Below are positions 19,107-28,058 of a DNA stretch of 64,000 bases, piece after piece. The notes under the pieces are model-generated. The model did not search any database and was not told the origin of the DNA. It saw nothing but the letters and a program-made list of their open reading frames with translations. Source of the stretch: Marinirhabdus sp963799365 (lineage in GTDB: Bacteria; Bacteroidota; Bacteroidia; Flavobacteriales; Flavobacteriaceae); contig CAWCWV010000015.1 of NCBI GenBank assembly GCA_963799365.1, positions 186,001 through 250,000 of the forward strand. The letters run 5' to 3'. Each line of letters starts with the position of its first letter. Position 1 is the stretch's first letter. Position numbers and translations under genes: made by a program.

Positions 19107-20482
19107 GAGTTCACAGGTATTTTAATGGTGAATAGGGTACCTTGATTAGTATCACTGACCACCGAAATTTTTCCTTCATGGGCCTTAATGATTTGGCTTG
19201 TATAGTATAAACCCAACCCAAGTCCTTTATAATTGTGAGTGTCTTTTTCGCTCACTCGATAGAATTTTTCAAATATATATTTTTGATACTTTGCTGCGAT
19301 ACCAATACCATTATCCCCAATAGTTATGACGTGGTTGTTGTGTAACGTATCTATATAATAACCTACTTTTAATTGGGTGCCACCATATTTAATGGCATTG
19401 TTTAAAAGGTTTATGATAGCTGTACTTATATAGAAAGTGTCTCCGTTAAGGAGCATGCCTGTACTTTCAATATTTTGTTGAATTGAAATACTGCTATCTG
19501 TAGTTAGTTGGTAGTCTTTCAATAAATCCTTCAAAAATATGGCAACATTGAAAGGTTCTCTTTTTAATTGAATTTCTTGATATCCCAAACTACTTTGTAG
19601 TACTTGATCAATTAATTTTTGCAATCGTGTATTTTGCCTATCTATTACCTCTACTGCTTCCTTGGAAATCTCGGCATTATCCTTAGCATATTCGCTCGTT
19701 AATGACTTGGTGGCAAGGGAGAGCGTGGAAAGTGGGGTCTTAAGTTCGTGGGTAATGTTGTTAATAAAATCTGTTTTAATTTCGGCAAGGCGTTTTTGTT
19801 TCAACAAATTTTGAATAGAATAGTACAACAGCCCAACCACAAACAGGAAGAGTAAGGAAGACAAGATTAATAAAACCGAGAGTTCTCTTATAATAAGACC
19901 GTTCCAATTGGTAACGTTCATAAATACGCTCGATTTAAAATTAAGATCGAATGTGCTCACGCCACCTGGCAATTCAATTTCATGGTCTTTTTGCCAAGAA
20001 CTATTGTTAATAAGCAATCCTTCTTTTTGATTAAAAGGTTCGCCTAAAAGAATAATAGTATCGGACGATTGTTGTGGATAGATAGTTTCAACAGTTCCGA
20101 TACTATCACTGAGTTCGATAGAGGTAACTATTTTTTTGAATTGAACATTAAATTCATCTCCAAGCTGTGCTAGACCGTTCTCATAAAATTTTAAAAAACC
20201 TGGGTTTATTTCTTTGCTTTTCTTGTCAAGCATGTGTAATAAACTATCTTTCGAGATATTTTTCTGCTTATACGCTTCGAGGCCTTTTAGAAATTCTTTT
20301 CTGTACAACCAGGCGATAGAATCTACTTGAGGTGTGCTGTATACTCTGGCAATGGCATTTCTGGCATCTAAGGTGATTGTTTTTTTCTTTAACTCATAAC
20401 TGTTGTAGATTAAATAGCCTTGTATTCCCACTAAGCAGAGCAGGGTAACAGCAGAAAATATGATGAGTATTTTTGACTTCAT
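19103..20482 (-). CDS. Two-component sensor histidine kinase (RprX-like)
   Basis: 459 residues. An N-terminal TM helix (about 5-27), a periplasmic sensor region (about 28-205) and a second TM (about 208-230) precede the HisKA domain, where NNITHELKTPLSTL carries the phospho-His near residue 245. The HATPase domain follows with the N box NLLNNAIKYGG, ITIGDNGIGI and GLGLGLYY. It phosphorylates the response regulator encoded directly after it. The ligand is unknown. Two TAnnTTTG-type -7 elements and a TTAAC dyad lie in the 70 bases before the start. Confidence 0.93.
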   Translation of the reverse strand: MKSKILIIFSAVTLLCLVGIQGYLIYNSYELKKKTITLDARNAIARVYSTPQVDSIAWLYRKEFLKGLEAYKQKNISKDSLLHMLDKKSKEINPGFLKFYENGLAQLGDEFNVQFKKIVTSIELSDSIGTVETIYPQQSSDTIILLGEPFNQKEGLLINNSSWQKDHEIELPGGVSTFDLNFKSSVFMNVTNWNGLIIRELSVLLILSSLLFLFVVGLLYYSIQNLLKQKRLAEIKTDFINNITHELKTPLSTLSLATKSLTSEYAKDNAEISKEAVEVIDRQNTRLQKLIDQVLQSSLGYQEIQLKREPFNVAIFLKDLLKDYQLTTDSSISIQQNIESTGMLLNGDTFYISTAIINLLNNAIKYGGTQLKVGYYIDTLHNNHVITIGDNGIGIAAKYQKYIFEKFYRVSEKDTHNYKGLGLGLYYTSQIIKAHEGKISVVSDTNQGTLFTIKIPVNS

Positions 20483-20489
20483 TTGAAAA

Positions 20490-20518
20490 CAAATTTATTA
20501 GATTGTCTTTCAAATGTA
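20490..20518 (-). promoter_or_regulatory. Tandem -7 elements TAAATTTG and TACATTTG before the histidine kinase
   Basis: On the minus strand, 20490-20497 reads TAAATTTG and 20511-20518 reads TACATTTG, both matching TAnnTTTG. They lie 8 and 29 bases before the start codon. The TTAAC-N5-GTTAA dyad at 20535-20549 lies just upstream of the distal element. Confidence 0.45.
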
Positions 20519-20577
20519 TTTAAATTATAGAACGTTAACCGTTCGTTAACTGAGAAGAATTGTTTGCTAATTAAAAA

Positions 20578-20988
20578 TTATAAAAATTTTGAACGCAACT
20601 CTGGCGAAGGGATCATACAACTATCTATCTTCCCAAACCATTTGTAGCGGTTTTTGGCTACATAGTCGTACACCCAGTTTCTGAAAAATTTAGGAACAAT
20701 CATAAAGGCATAGAGAAGCGGATAGGCACCCCCTAAGTTTTTCGCAATCTGTAAGGCCGCCGTTGATTTTGTATACGCTTTTTCACCATCAACCAAAATA
20801 ATAGAATCCGTTTCTGAAGAATCTATCGCGTGTTTCTCTAAAAGCAATTTTCCTGCTTCATCTTGTAAGGCAGCAAATTGAAATACATCTTTTATATCAC
20901 GCTTAATTACAAAAGCTACGGAGGTGTTGCAGAGGTTGCAAACACCGTCAAACAATATAATTTTATGTTGAATTTTAGACGTTTTCAT
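20578..20988 (-). CDS. DCC-family thiol-disulfide oxidoreductase-like protein (DUF393)
   Basis: 136 residues from the ATG ending at 20988; a start 17 codons earlier is possible but adds unconserved sequence. The N-terminal ILFDGVCNLCNTSVAFVIKRD is the DCC motif (DxxCxLC) that names the family, followed by FQFAALQ and a C-terminal FRNWVYDYVAKNRYKWFG typical of members. The two cysteines suggest a thioredoxin-like redox activity in the cytosol, but no substrate is established for the family. It is a lone gene between the sensor kinase and mutS2. Confidence 0.85.
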   Translation of the reverse strand: MKTSKIQHKIILFDGVCNLCNTSVAFVIKRDIKDVFQFAALQDEAGKLLLEKHAIDSSETDSIILVDGEKAYTKSTAALQIAKNLGGAYPLLYAFMIVPKFFRNWVYDYVAKNRYKWFGKIDSCMIPSPELRSKFL

Positions 20989-21099
20989 AATATTACTAAA
21001 TTCATTATAAACTCCCAAATTGCAAAAAGCAAATTCCAAAACGCGGGCTGTATTTTTTGGGCATTTGAGATTTATTTTTTTTAGATTTAAGCACAGCGC

Positions 21100-23274
21100 T
21101 TATACTTTTTCTAGTTCTTCTAAACTTACATTGGTGGTAAACATTCCATAATTTACGAATGCTTTATTTTTTTCAATGGTAGCAATAGTACCAATAGCTC
21201 GGCCATTTATCATACGAACTCTGTCTCCTACTTTTAAAGTTACTTTCGGTTTTGGAGGTGGTGCTTTTTTGGCCTCCTCTTTTTCTTTTTGTTTCTCCTT
21301 TCTAATAACCGCTACTTTTTGCTCTACTTCTTGTTTTATTTCGTGTTTCTTCTGCTTGACAGCTTTTTTCAGTTTGGGTTCGAGCTTTTTTCTTTTGCTA
21401 TTTTCGGTTAGCACCATTTTAAAGAGCTCGTCTAGTAGTTGTTTTTTTTGTTTATTGTTGAAGTATTTTTCAGAAAGCCCATCAAATTTTCTTCCTAAAC
21501 TAATTAGTTTTTGATTAGAATCGTACAGTTCCTGGTAGCTTTCCAGTTTTTCCTGTACCTTTAAGTTTACTTCAGCCAATTGTTTGCTTTCCACACGTGC
21601 TTTTTCTGCTGAAGTTTCCAAACTCTCTGAGGTCTTTCTAAGTTTAGATCGCTCTTTTTGGAGATTGGCAATAGTTTTATCGAACCGAATTTTTCCACGC
21701 TCAATCTTTTTCTTAGACTTGTTGATCAAGCTATAGGGAATCCCATTCTTTTGAGCTACCTCAAAAGTAAAAGAACTTCCCGCTTCTCCCATCTGCAATT
21801 TATAAATAGGAGCCAAAGATTTACTGTCAAACTGCATATTGGCATTTACCGCGTGGGGCAGTTCATTTGCCAAGAGTTTTAAATTGGCGTAATGTGTGGT
21901 TATAATTCCAAAAGCTTCCCTTTCATAGAATACTTCTAAAAACGTTTCGGCCAGTGCACCCCCTAACTCGGGATCACTTCCGGTACCAAACTCGTCTATT
22001 AAAAACAGCGTGTTCTCATTACACTTTCTGAAGAAATGATTCATCTTCTTCAGTCTGTAACTGTAGGTGCTTAAATGATTTTCGATACTTTGATTATCGC
22101 CAATATCTGTCAAAATCCTATCAAAAAAGCAAACCTCGCTTTGTGGCGCTACTGGGATTAAAAGTCCGCTTTGTAGCATAACTTGTAATAAACCTACCGT
22201 TTTAAGCGTGATACTCTTTCCGCCAGCATTGGGTCCAGAAATCACAATAATCCGTTTGTCGTGTGACAACTCGATGCTCTGTGGGTGTGTAACTTCCTTT
22301 CTTTTCTTGTTGGAAACTAGTAATAATGGATGATAGGCATTCACGAGCGATAACTGCCTGTTTTTTGTAAGTAATGGAAGTACTCCATCAATGGCAACTG
22401 CATATTTTGCTTTGGCAAAAATTGTATCCATCTGTGTGAGGTATTCTTGATAAGATGCTAAATGATGTGTATACGGTCGTATAAATTCGGTGAGCGCTTT
22501 TAAAATTCGTTTAACTTCCTCGGTTTCCTCGTAATAAAGATTGCTTAACTCGTTTGCATATTCCAGCGTTTCCTGTGGCTCAATATACACAAGACTTCCG
22601 GTTTTTGATTGTCCAAGAACCGCACCATTAATTTTTTTGCGATACATAGCCTTCACAGCCAACACACGCCGGTTGTCCACCACAGTTTCTCTTATTTCAT
22701 CCAGATAGTCTGATCCTGAATATTTGCTCAATGCTTTAGTAAACGAAGAATTTATCTGCCCTTTTACTACATTAAGTCTGCGTCTAATTATAGCTAATTC
22801 TGACGAAGCTTCATTTTTTACATCTCCATATTTATCGAATATTTTTTTTATCTCATCTATAATAGTGGGTGTAAACTCTATTTCTGAAGAAAATTCCTGT
22901 AAAGCGATATAAAACTCTTCAAATTTTTTAAAGAATTTTAGTAAGGTTTGTGTGGCTTCCAACAGCCCCAATATTTTTCTAAAACTGAAACTTTCTAGAG
23001 TGCTATTTTCGATCTCTAACAACTGGAGTTCCTTAAAAATAGGCTCAAAGCCGTGATTGGGAATAGGGGAGTCGCTCCCAAAAGAAGCGGTAAATTCTTT
23101 TACACGCTTTAAGGCAGGCAGTACTTCTTCGGTATTCTTAAAGGGTGTAATGGCAAGTATATTTTCATTTCCAGGATGGGTAATGCAAAATTCTGAAACC
23201 TGCTCCAATACAGTATGGAACTCAACGTCTTCTAATGTCTTTTTATCAATCTTTATCATAGTTTTCCCTAGCAT
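21100..23274 (-). CDS. mutS2: MutS2-family ATPase without Smr domain
   Basis: 724 residues; a second ATG five codons in (MIKIDKKTLEDVEF) may be the real start. Order: MutS2 core and clamp (about 10-330), ATPase with Walker A GPNAGGKSITLK near 343-354 and FLIDEFGTGSDPELGGALAE (Walker B) further on, a long coiled coil rich in Lys and Glu (about 520-660), and a KOW-like ending VGDRVRMINGRAIGTI. The C-terminal Smr nuclease domain of classical MutS2 (about 780 residues) is absent; the protein stops at EELEKV. Shorter forms are, as far as I know, usual in this phylum. Roles discussed for the family are control of recombination and rescue of collided ribosomes. Confidence 0.88.
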   Translation of the reverse strand: MLGKTMIKIDKKTLEDVEFHTVLEQVSEFCITHPGNENILAITPFKNTEEVLPALKRVKEFTASFGSDSPIPNHGFEPIFKELQLLEIENSTLESFSFRKILGLLEATQTLLKFFKKFEEFYIALQEFSSEIEFTPTIIDEIKKIFDKYGDVKNEASSELAIIRRRLNVVKGQINSSFTKALSKYSGSDYLDEIRETVVDNRRVLAVKAMYRKKINGAVLGQSKTGSLVYIEPQETLEYANELSNLYYEETEEVKRILKALTEFIRPYTHHLASYQEYLTQMDTIFAKAKYAVAIDGVLPLLTKNRQLSLVNAYHPLLLVSNKKRKEVTHPQSIELSHDKRIIVISGPNAGGKSITLKTVGLLQVMLQSGLLIPVAPQSEVCFFDRILTDIGDNQSIENHLSTYSYRLKKMNHFFRKCNENTLFLIDEFGTGSDPELGGALAETFLEVFYEREAFGIITTHYANLKLLANELPHAVNANMQFDSKSLAPIYKLQMGEAGSSFTFEVAQKNGIPYSLINKSKKKIERGKIRFDKTIANLQKERSKLRKTSESLETSAEKARVESKQLAEVNLKVQEKLESYQELYDSNQKLISLGRKFDGLSEKYFNNKQKKQLLDELFKMVLTENSKRKKLEPKLKKAVKQKKHEIKQEVEQKVAVIRKEKQKEKEEAKKAPPPKPKVTLKVGDRVRMINGRAIGTIATIEKNKAFVNYGMFTTNVSLEELEKV

Positions 23275-23356
23275 TGGGAACGGTTGTAAAACAATTTTTT
23301 CATAAACACTCCTAAAAAAGCAAGCGAGTATGTAATTTTACACAAAAGTACGCATA

Positions 23357-24022
23357 ATGGAACTAAAAATTGAAGCGAGTTGGAAGCAAGTTTTGGCTTC
23401 AGAATTTGAGAAACCCTATTTCTTAGAACTCCTTCAATTTGTAAGATATGAGTATGAGGCGAACACATGTTATCCTCCTGAAAATCAAATATTTTCAGCG
23501 TTAAACCATACACCGTTTAACGAGGTGAAAGTGGTGATTTTAGGGCAAGATCCATATCACGGACCAAAACAAGCCAACGGTTTGTGTTTTTCAGTAGCTG
23601 AAGGGATTGCGATACCACCTTCGTTACAAAATATATTTAAGGAATTAGAAACGGACTTGGCTGTTTCAATACCATCTTCAGGAAATTTAGAAAGATGGGC
23701 TGCACAAGGAGTACTTTTGTTGAATGCTACCTTAACAGTAAGAGCGCATCAAGCAGGAAGTCATCAAGGCAAAGGATGGGAGCAATTTACAGATGCTATA
23801 GTTTCAAAATTATCTGAAGAAAGAAAAGGAATCGTATTTTTGCTTTGGGGTGGTTATGCTAAGAAAAAAGGCGCTAAGATCAATGCTTCAAAACATTTGA
23901 TCTTAACAAGTGGTCATCCTTCGCCCTTAAGTGCCAATAGGGGTTATTGGTTTGGCAATAACCATTTCAGTAAAACCAATAAGTACCTTAAAATTAACCA
24001 AAAAGAAGCCATAAACTGGTAA
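23357..24022 (+). CDS. ung: Uracil-DNA glycosylase
   Basis: 221 residues, full family-1 UDG length. Catalytic Asp65 lies in GQDPYHGPKQANGLCFSV, followed by LLLNATLTVRAHQAGSHQ and the C-terminal His loop SGHPSPLSANRGYWFGNNHF. It removes uracil from DNA as the first step of base excision repair. It is divergent from mutS2, and a few bases separate it from the downstream CotH lipoprotein gene, so the two may be co-transcribed. Confidence 0.97.
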   Translation: MELKIEASWKQVLASEFEKPYFLELLQFVRYEYEANTCYPPENQIFSALNHTPFNEVKVVILGQDPYHGPKQANGLCFSVAEGIAIPPSLQNIFKELETDLAVSIPSSGNLERWAAQGVLLLNATLTVRAHQAGSHQGKGWEQFTDAIVSKLSEERKGIVFLLWGGYAKKKGAKINASKHLILTSGHPSPLSANRGYWFGNNHFSKTNKYLKINQKEAINW

Positions 24023-24052
24023 AACGGAATGAAAATTGATTTCAATACAGCC

Positions 24053-25486
24053 ATGAAAACTACTAAACAACTTACATTATTAGCAAGCTTTTGTATTACA
24101 TTGATGGCTTGCGGGCAAGATTCACCCATCTTTACACCAACACTGCATAGCTACCAGGTAGATCATGGCAAGAAAATTATTGTTTTGAATATTGATATCG
24201 AGGATGACGTAAACCACGAAGTAACAAGCCTGCAGTTAGAGGATACTTATCAATTCTCAACTCCAGCGATTGGATTAAAAGATACGGAGAAATATACAGT
24301 AACAAAGAACGGGGAAGACTATCATTTATTTATCACAAAATCGCCCATACTTGCCATTCAAGTAAAAGACAGTCTAACTAAAAACCCTAAGGTTTTAGGG
24401 CATTTTCGGTATTTTGACGCAGATACAACGTTTACGAGCACCATAGGTATGGATTTGCGTGGTAACTTGTCACTAACTTACCCGAAGAAATCATTTAATA
24501 TAGAATTTTACACCGATTCGGTTTCAAAAGGGAAGAAAGATATACAGCTAAAAAAACTGGCGGAAGATGATGATATTATCCTTGACGGATTGTACAATGA
24601 ACCTTTATTACTACGTGCTTACACATCTCAAAAATTATGGAAACAAATTCATGTACCTTACTATGCTTCTGAAGAGAAAAAAGCACGCGCTACGGTAGAT
24701 GGTTTTTATGTAGATCTTTTTGTGAATCATGAATATAGAGGAATTTATTTGGTTTCAGAAAAGATAAACCGTTCTCTCTTAAAACTCAAGAAAATAAAAG
24801 GTGATACCGTAAGAGGCGAATTATTTAAAGCTGGATACTACGACCCTGGAACCTCATTTAGAGGCGCTCCGGATTTTAAAAACTCATTACCCACCTGGGC
24901 AGGATGGGAGATGGAATATCCTTATGAAGATTTTACAGCACATTACGATAATCTGCATACAGCAATCACTTTTTTAACCACAAGTACCGATGCTGAATTT
25001 GCGCAACAACTTCCTAGCTATTTTAAAGTAGAAAATCTGGTGGATTATTTTCTATTCATCAATTTAATTAGAGCTACAGATAATTTAGGAAAGAACTTTT
25101 ACCTGGCAAAATATAAAGAAGATACCCCTTATTTTATAGTGCCTTGGGATATGGATGGTGTGATGGGAACAATCCAAGCGGGAAAAAGAATTCCAACTAC
25201 AGATGATATTTTGAGTAACCATCTATTTGACAGGATGCAGAAAGATCCCGCCTTAAAAAGTAAAATGAACAAACGATGGGCAAATTTAAGAGCTACTGCA
25301 TTTGCTGAAGAAGCTCTTGTTTCCAGTATTACAGATACCTATACCGAAATGCTTGAAGAAAAAAAATACGATAGAGATCAGCTAGCATGGAAAAAGAGCC
25401 ACGAAGAAGAACATCTAACGTATATGCTAGAATGGTTAAAAAATAGAATTACGTATTTGGATACGTTCTTTAAGGAAGAAAAGTAA
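24053..25486 (+). CDS. CotH-kinase-family lipoprotein
   Basis: 477 residues from the ATG at 24053, which gives a proper lipoprotein signal (MKTTKQ, hydrophobic core, LMAC at Cys19); the ATG at 24029 adds 8 residues before it. After a short Ig-like region (about 30-140) comes the CotH fold: LRGNLSLTYPKKSFNIEFY, GIYLVSEKINR, LFKAGYYDPG and, near residue 370, YFIVPWDMDGVMG with the metal-binding acidic pair. CotH proteins are atypical kinases; bacterial surface members are mostly uncharacterised. The lipid anchor points to the periplasmic or outer-membrane face. It lies 30 bases after ung. Confidence 0.85.
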   Translation: MKTTKQLTLLASFCITLMACGQDSPIFTPTLHSYQVDHGKKIIVLNIDIEDDVNHEVTSLQLEDTYQFSTPAIGLKDTEKYTVTKNGEDYHLFITKSPILAIQVKDSLTKNPKVLGHFRYFDADTTFTSTIGMDLRGNLSLTYPKKSFNIEFYTDSVSKGKKDIQLKKLAEDDDIILDGLYNEPLLLRAYTSQKLWKQIHVPYYASEEKKARATVDGFYVDLFVNHEYRGIYLVSEKINRSLLKLKKIKGDTVRGELFKAGYYDPGTSFRGAPDFKNSLPTWAGWEMEYPYEDFTAHYDNLHTAITFLTTSTDAEFAQQLPSYFKVENLVDYFLFINLIRATDNLGKNFYLAKYKEDTPYFIVPWDMDGVMGTIQAGKRIPTTDDILSNHLFDRMQKDPALKSKMNKRWANLRATAFAEEALVSSITDTYTEMLEEKKYDRDQLAWKKSHEEEHLTYMLEWLKNRITYLDTFFKEEK

Positions 25487-25494
25487 AGATATTA

Positions 25495-25593
25495 CTAGTC
25501 TTCTGTTTCCTGTTCGGTAGCGTTGCAGCTAAATTGTAACAAAAGAAAATTAGTTACTAGCAAGGCCCCCAAAATGATAAAAAATATACTCAT
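25495..25593 (-). CDS. Small membrane/lipoprotein-like protein, 32 residues
   Basis: ATG at 25591-25593, TAG at 25495. The product has a single hydrophobic helix (MSIFFIILGALLVTNFLLL) followed by QFSC and an acidic tail NATEQETED. The shape is that of a micro membrane protein or minimal lipoprotein. It fills an otherwise empty gap and shows clean start and stop codons, but I recognise no family and found no promoter. A perfect palindrome GTTGCGCAAC lies upstream at 25636-25645. Confidence 0.4.
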   Translation of the reverse strand: MSIFFIILGALLVTNFLLLQFSCNATEQETED

Positions 25594-25809
25594 AGTCTTA
25601 CTTTTATAGTAGTAAGATGTAAGGTTTTCAAAAAGGTTGCGCAACGTATAAAAAAATAAATTCAACAGCGAATAAGCTTTGCCTTTGCCCTAATTGTGGC
25701 TAATTTTTAAATATTGTAGCATTTTCTTCTTATAGGGCAGAGCTTACAAAAAATCCTATATCGAATCCATTTAATTTTTAATATTAAAAGCTGAATTACA
25801 ATAAATTTT

Positions 25810-26658
25810 TTATCTCAAAATCCTCGCTAAGGGAACCTTTTTTTCTATCAATTCTAGTTGAACTAATTTTTCCTGAACCTTTGTTATCTCTGAAGAAGTT
25901 AATTGCTGTTGGCTCCATTCAGTCAAGGAAAGCCATTCTTGGACATCTTCTATTTGTTGATTGTAGCGATTGCTAATCATTCTATCAATACTTGGGATTT
26001 CTTTAAATTCTGAGGTTGTTCTATTTATAATTTCCAGAATAGTATTAATACTAAACGCATCATTTTGTAGTACTTCATCCCGCACAGCAATTACAAAACA
26101 AGGCCAGGGCGTAGGACATTCTCCCACACGTCTAAAAGGGCCGTTATCCACGTAGGGTTTTGTTGTAAATTTTTCCCACATAAAATAGTCACCATTACCT
26201 TTTGGTAATTCTTCCAGGGCACCGTCAAGGCTCTTTACTACCTCAAAATTCACATCTTTTTCTATATTCCAACCTTCGTTTTCGGCATTTACAAACGCCA
26301 TCAAATGAGAACCTGAACCAAATCTACTAATGGCGCAATCGGTTCCCTTTAAGTCTGAAATATTTTGATATTCTGAATTTTCAGCCACATGAATCCCCCA
26401 AATTAGTGGCGATTGTATAAAACCCTGTACAATTTTTGACGGATTACCATTAACGATATCTCTAATGATTCCTTCTGTAAGAATTACTGCCAGGTCAATC
26501 TCGCCTTCCCGTAAGGCATTACACATCTGGCCAGTTCCTCCATGATAGTCTATCCAACGAAGATTTATATCCTCTTTTTGATATTCCTTGTTTTTTAGCG
26601 TGATATACCAAGGCAAATTAAAATGTTCCGGTACCCCGCCAATTTTAAAATTTTTCAT
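25810..26658 (-). CDS. Type 2 periplasmic-binding-fold protein without signal peptide
   Basis: 282 residues from the ATG ending at 26658 (MKNFKIGGVPEHFNLPW); an upstream start at 26733 would overlap the phosphorylase gene with unlikely sequence. The fold is that of SsuA/THI5/MqnA-like binding proteins: VPEHFNLPWYITLKN, the EGEIDLAVILTEG lobe-1 strand, SDLKGTDCAISRFGSGSHL with a conserved ligand loop, and a DYFMWEKFTT segment. There is no export signal and no transporter gene nearby, so it probably works in the cytosol, as MqnA/MqnD enzymes do. It follows a nucleoside phosphorylase gene by 40 bases on the same strand, so a shared pathway is plausible but unproven. Confidence 0.75.
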   Translation of the reverse strand: MKNFKIGGVPEHFNLPWYITLKNKEYQKEDINLRWIDYHGGTGQMCNALREGEIDLAVILTEGIIRDIVNGNPSKIVQGFIQSPLIWGIHVAENSEYQNISDLKGTDCAISRFGSGSHLMAFVNAENEGWNIEKDVNFEVVKSLDGALEELPKGNGDYFMWEKFTTKPYVDNGPFRRVGECPTPWPCFVIAVRDEVLQNDAFSINTILEIINRTTSEFKEIPSIDRMISNRYNQQIEDVQEWLSLTEWSQQQLTSSEITKVQEKLVQLELIEKKVPLARILR

Positions 26659-26698
26659 ACGTATTACCCGCGAAGACGGGTCCCTATTTATTTCTATT

Positions 26699-27580
26699 CT
26701 ATAAAGACAACAATGTTGCCAATACGTTTTCAATCAATTTATCTATAGTCTCTTTTGGGTTTTTGCTAAAGCTTCCATTAGTGCGATTGGCTAAAATAGC
26801 ATTCAATGATATGGCGCGATGTCCCAACAATCTTGCCATTCCGTAAATACCCGAGGTTTCCATTTCCAGGTTAGTGATCATTTCGTTCTTATACCTAAAA
26901 TTCTGGAGCTTTTCATTTAAATCTTTATCCTGCAATGCTAAACGAAGTTTCCGTCCTTGCGGTCCGTAGAATCCAACGTTCGTAGCTGTGGTTCCTTTCA
27001 AATAATCTTCAGAAGTAAATAAATTTAATAAGGTTTTATCTCCAGAAACTACATACGGAGTAGATTTCTGCGCGCTCCAATTGGTATATTTTATAAATGC
27101 TTCAGAAAAATTTGTATCTAAAAAATCTGTTTTTCCATAGAAGTGCAACAAACTATCGAAGCCTATTGCTTTTTCAGAAGCCAAAAAACTGTCTATTGGT
27201 ATTTCCGCTTGAATCGCTCCAGAGGTGCCTATTCGTATAAAATCGAGTTGTGTTAAATTCTTTTTAATTGTTCTCGCTTTCAAATCTATATTTACCAAAG
27301 CGTCGAGCTCATTAAATACAATATCAATATTATCTGTCCCAATCCCTGTAGAAATAACGGTAAGGCGTTTTCCTTTATAAACGCCAGTTTGGGTTTTAAA
27401 TTCGCGATTTTGAACCGTAAACTCAATGCTATCAAAGTGTTTCGTAATATCGCTCACACGGTCTGGATCGCCTACGGTGATAATTGTTGTTGCAATGTTT
27501 TCAGGCTTTAATTGAAGGTGATAGATACTACCGTCTTCGTTTAAAATGAGTTCGCTGCTTGGTATTGATTTAGTGTTCAA
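26699..27580 (-). CDS. Nucleoside phosphorylase (uridine/purine phosphorylase-like)
   Basis: 293 residues of the PNP/UDP phosphorylase family: TVGDPDRVSDI (phosphate site) near residue 36, STGIGTDN near 76, IRIGTSGAIQ near 114 and NLEMETSGIYGMA near 235 (the EME nucleoside-binding motif). It splits a nucleoside with phosphate to base plus ribose-1-phosphate in the cytosol. Base preference cannot be read with certainty. It is followed closely by the signal-less binding-fold protein gene. The upstream region contains a heptamer tandem array at 27667. Confidence 0.9.
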   Translation of the reverse strand: MNTKSIPSSELILNEDGSIYHLQLKPENIATTIITVGDPDRVSDITKHFDSIEFTVQNREFKTQTGVYKGKRLTVISTGIGTDNIDIVFNELDALVNIDLKARTIKKNLTQLDFIRIGTSGAIQAEIPIDSFLASEKAIGFDSLLHFYGKTDFLDTNFSEAFIKYTNWSAQKSTPYVVSGDKTLLNLFTSEDYLKGTTATNVGFYGPQGRKLRLALQDKDLNEKLQNFRYKNEMITNLEMETSGIYGMARLLGHRAISLNAILANRTNGSFSKNPKETIDKLIENVLATLLSL

Positions 27581-27666
27581 ATTTTAAAGTTCAATATTAT
27601 TTTAAGTGTTACTAAAATTTATTTTTTGTGAATTAAACTTGGATGTTTAATAATTTAACAATCAAA

Positions 27667-27714
27667 AATCGTCAATCATCAATCATCAATCATCAATCGT
27701 CAATCGTCAATCGT
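27667..27714. repeat. Tandem heptamer array AATCRTC, seven units
   Basis: Seven consecutive 7-base units AATC(A/G)TC; units 1, 5, 6 and 7 have G and units 2-4 have A. It lies between the phosphorylase and the SUI1 gene, 16 bases beyond the latter's stop. It is too short and unspaced to be a CRISPR array. Confidence 0.85.
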
Positions 27715-27729
27715 ACTTCGAAAATCCCA

Positions 27730-28056
27730 TTATCCGCCTACACGTTTTGTTTTAAATCCTTTATCCTGCAAAAACTCCATGATCTGCTGTCTGAAATCAC
27801 CTTGGATGATAATTTGTTCGTTTTTAAAACTTCCACCAACGCCTAGTAAGGTTTTTAATTCTTTAGCGAGTTGTTTAAAATCGCTTTGCGCACCTGTGTA
27901 GCCTTCAATAATGGTAATGGGCTTGCCTTTTCGCTTTTCGTATTTACAAATCAAAGGATCTTCTTGCAACCAGACAGAAGATTCTTCTTCGGCTTTTGGA
28001 GTTTCCACTGGCTCGTGATCGGGGAATAAGTTTTTAAGTTGGTCTTGTAAGTCCAT
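27730..28056 (-). CDS. SUI1/YciH-family translation initiation factor
   Basis: 108 residues. An acidic N-terminal stretch (about 1-35) precedes a SUI1 domain with IIEGYTG, DFKQLAKELKTLLGVGGSFKNEQIIIQGDFRQQI and a terminal FLQDKGFKTKRVGG, matching bacterial YciH and the eukaryotic eIF1 core. YciH is thought to bind the 30S subunit and affect initiation fidelity or stress translation. It is a single gene, followed by the heptamer array and preceded by an inverted repeat. Confidence 0.92.
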   Translation of the reverse strand: MDLQDQLKNLFPDHEPVETPKAEEESSVWLQEDPLICKYEKRKGKPITIIEGYTGAQSDFKQLAKELKTLLGVGGSFKNEQIIIQGDFRQQIMEFLQDKGFKTKRVGG

Positions 28057-28058
28057 AT

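Noticed and set aside
21176..21514. 112-codon Phe/Ser-rich frame on the plus strand inside mutS2
   Set aside because: It is the complement of the Lys/Glu-rich coiled coil of MutS2.
27667..27714. Possible CRISPR array
   Set aside because: Units are 7 bases with no spacers and no cas genes are near; it is a simple tandem repeat.
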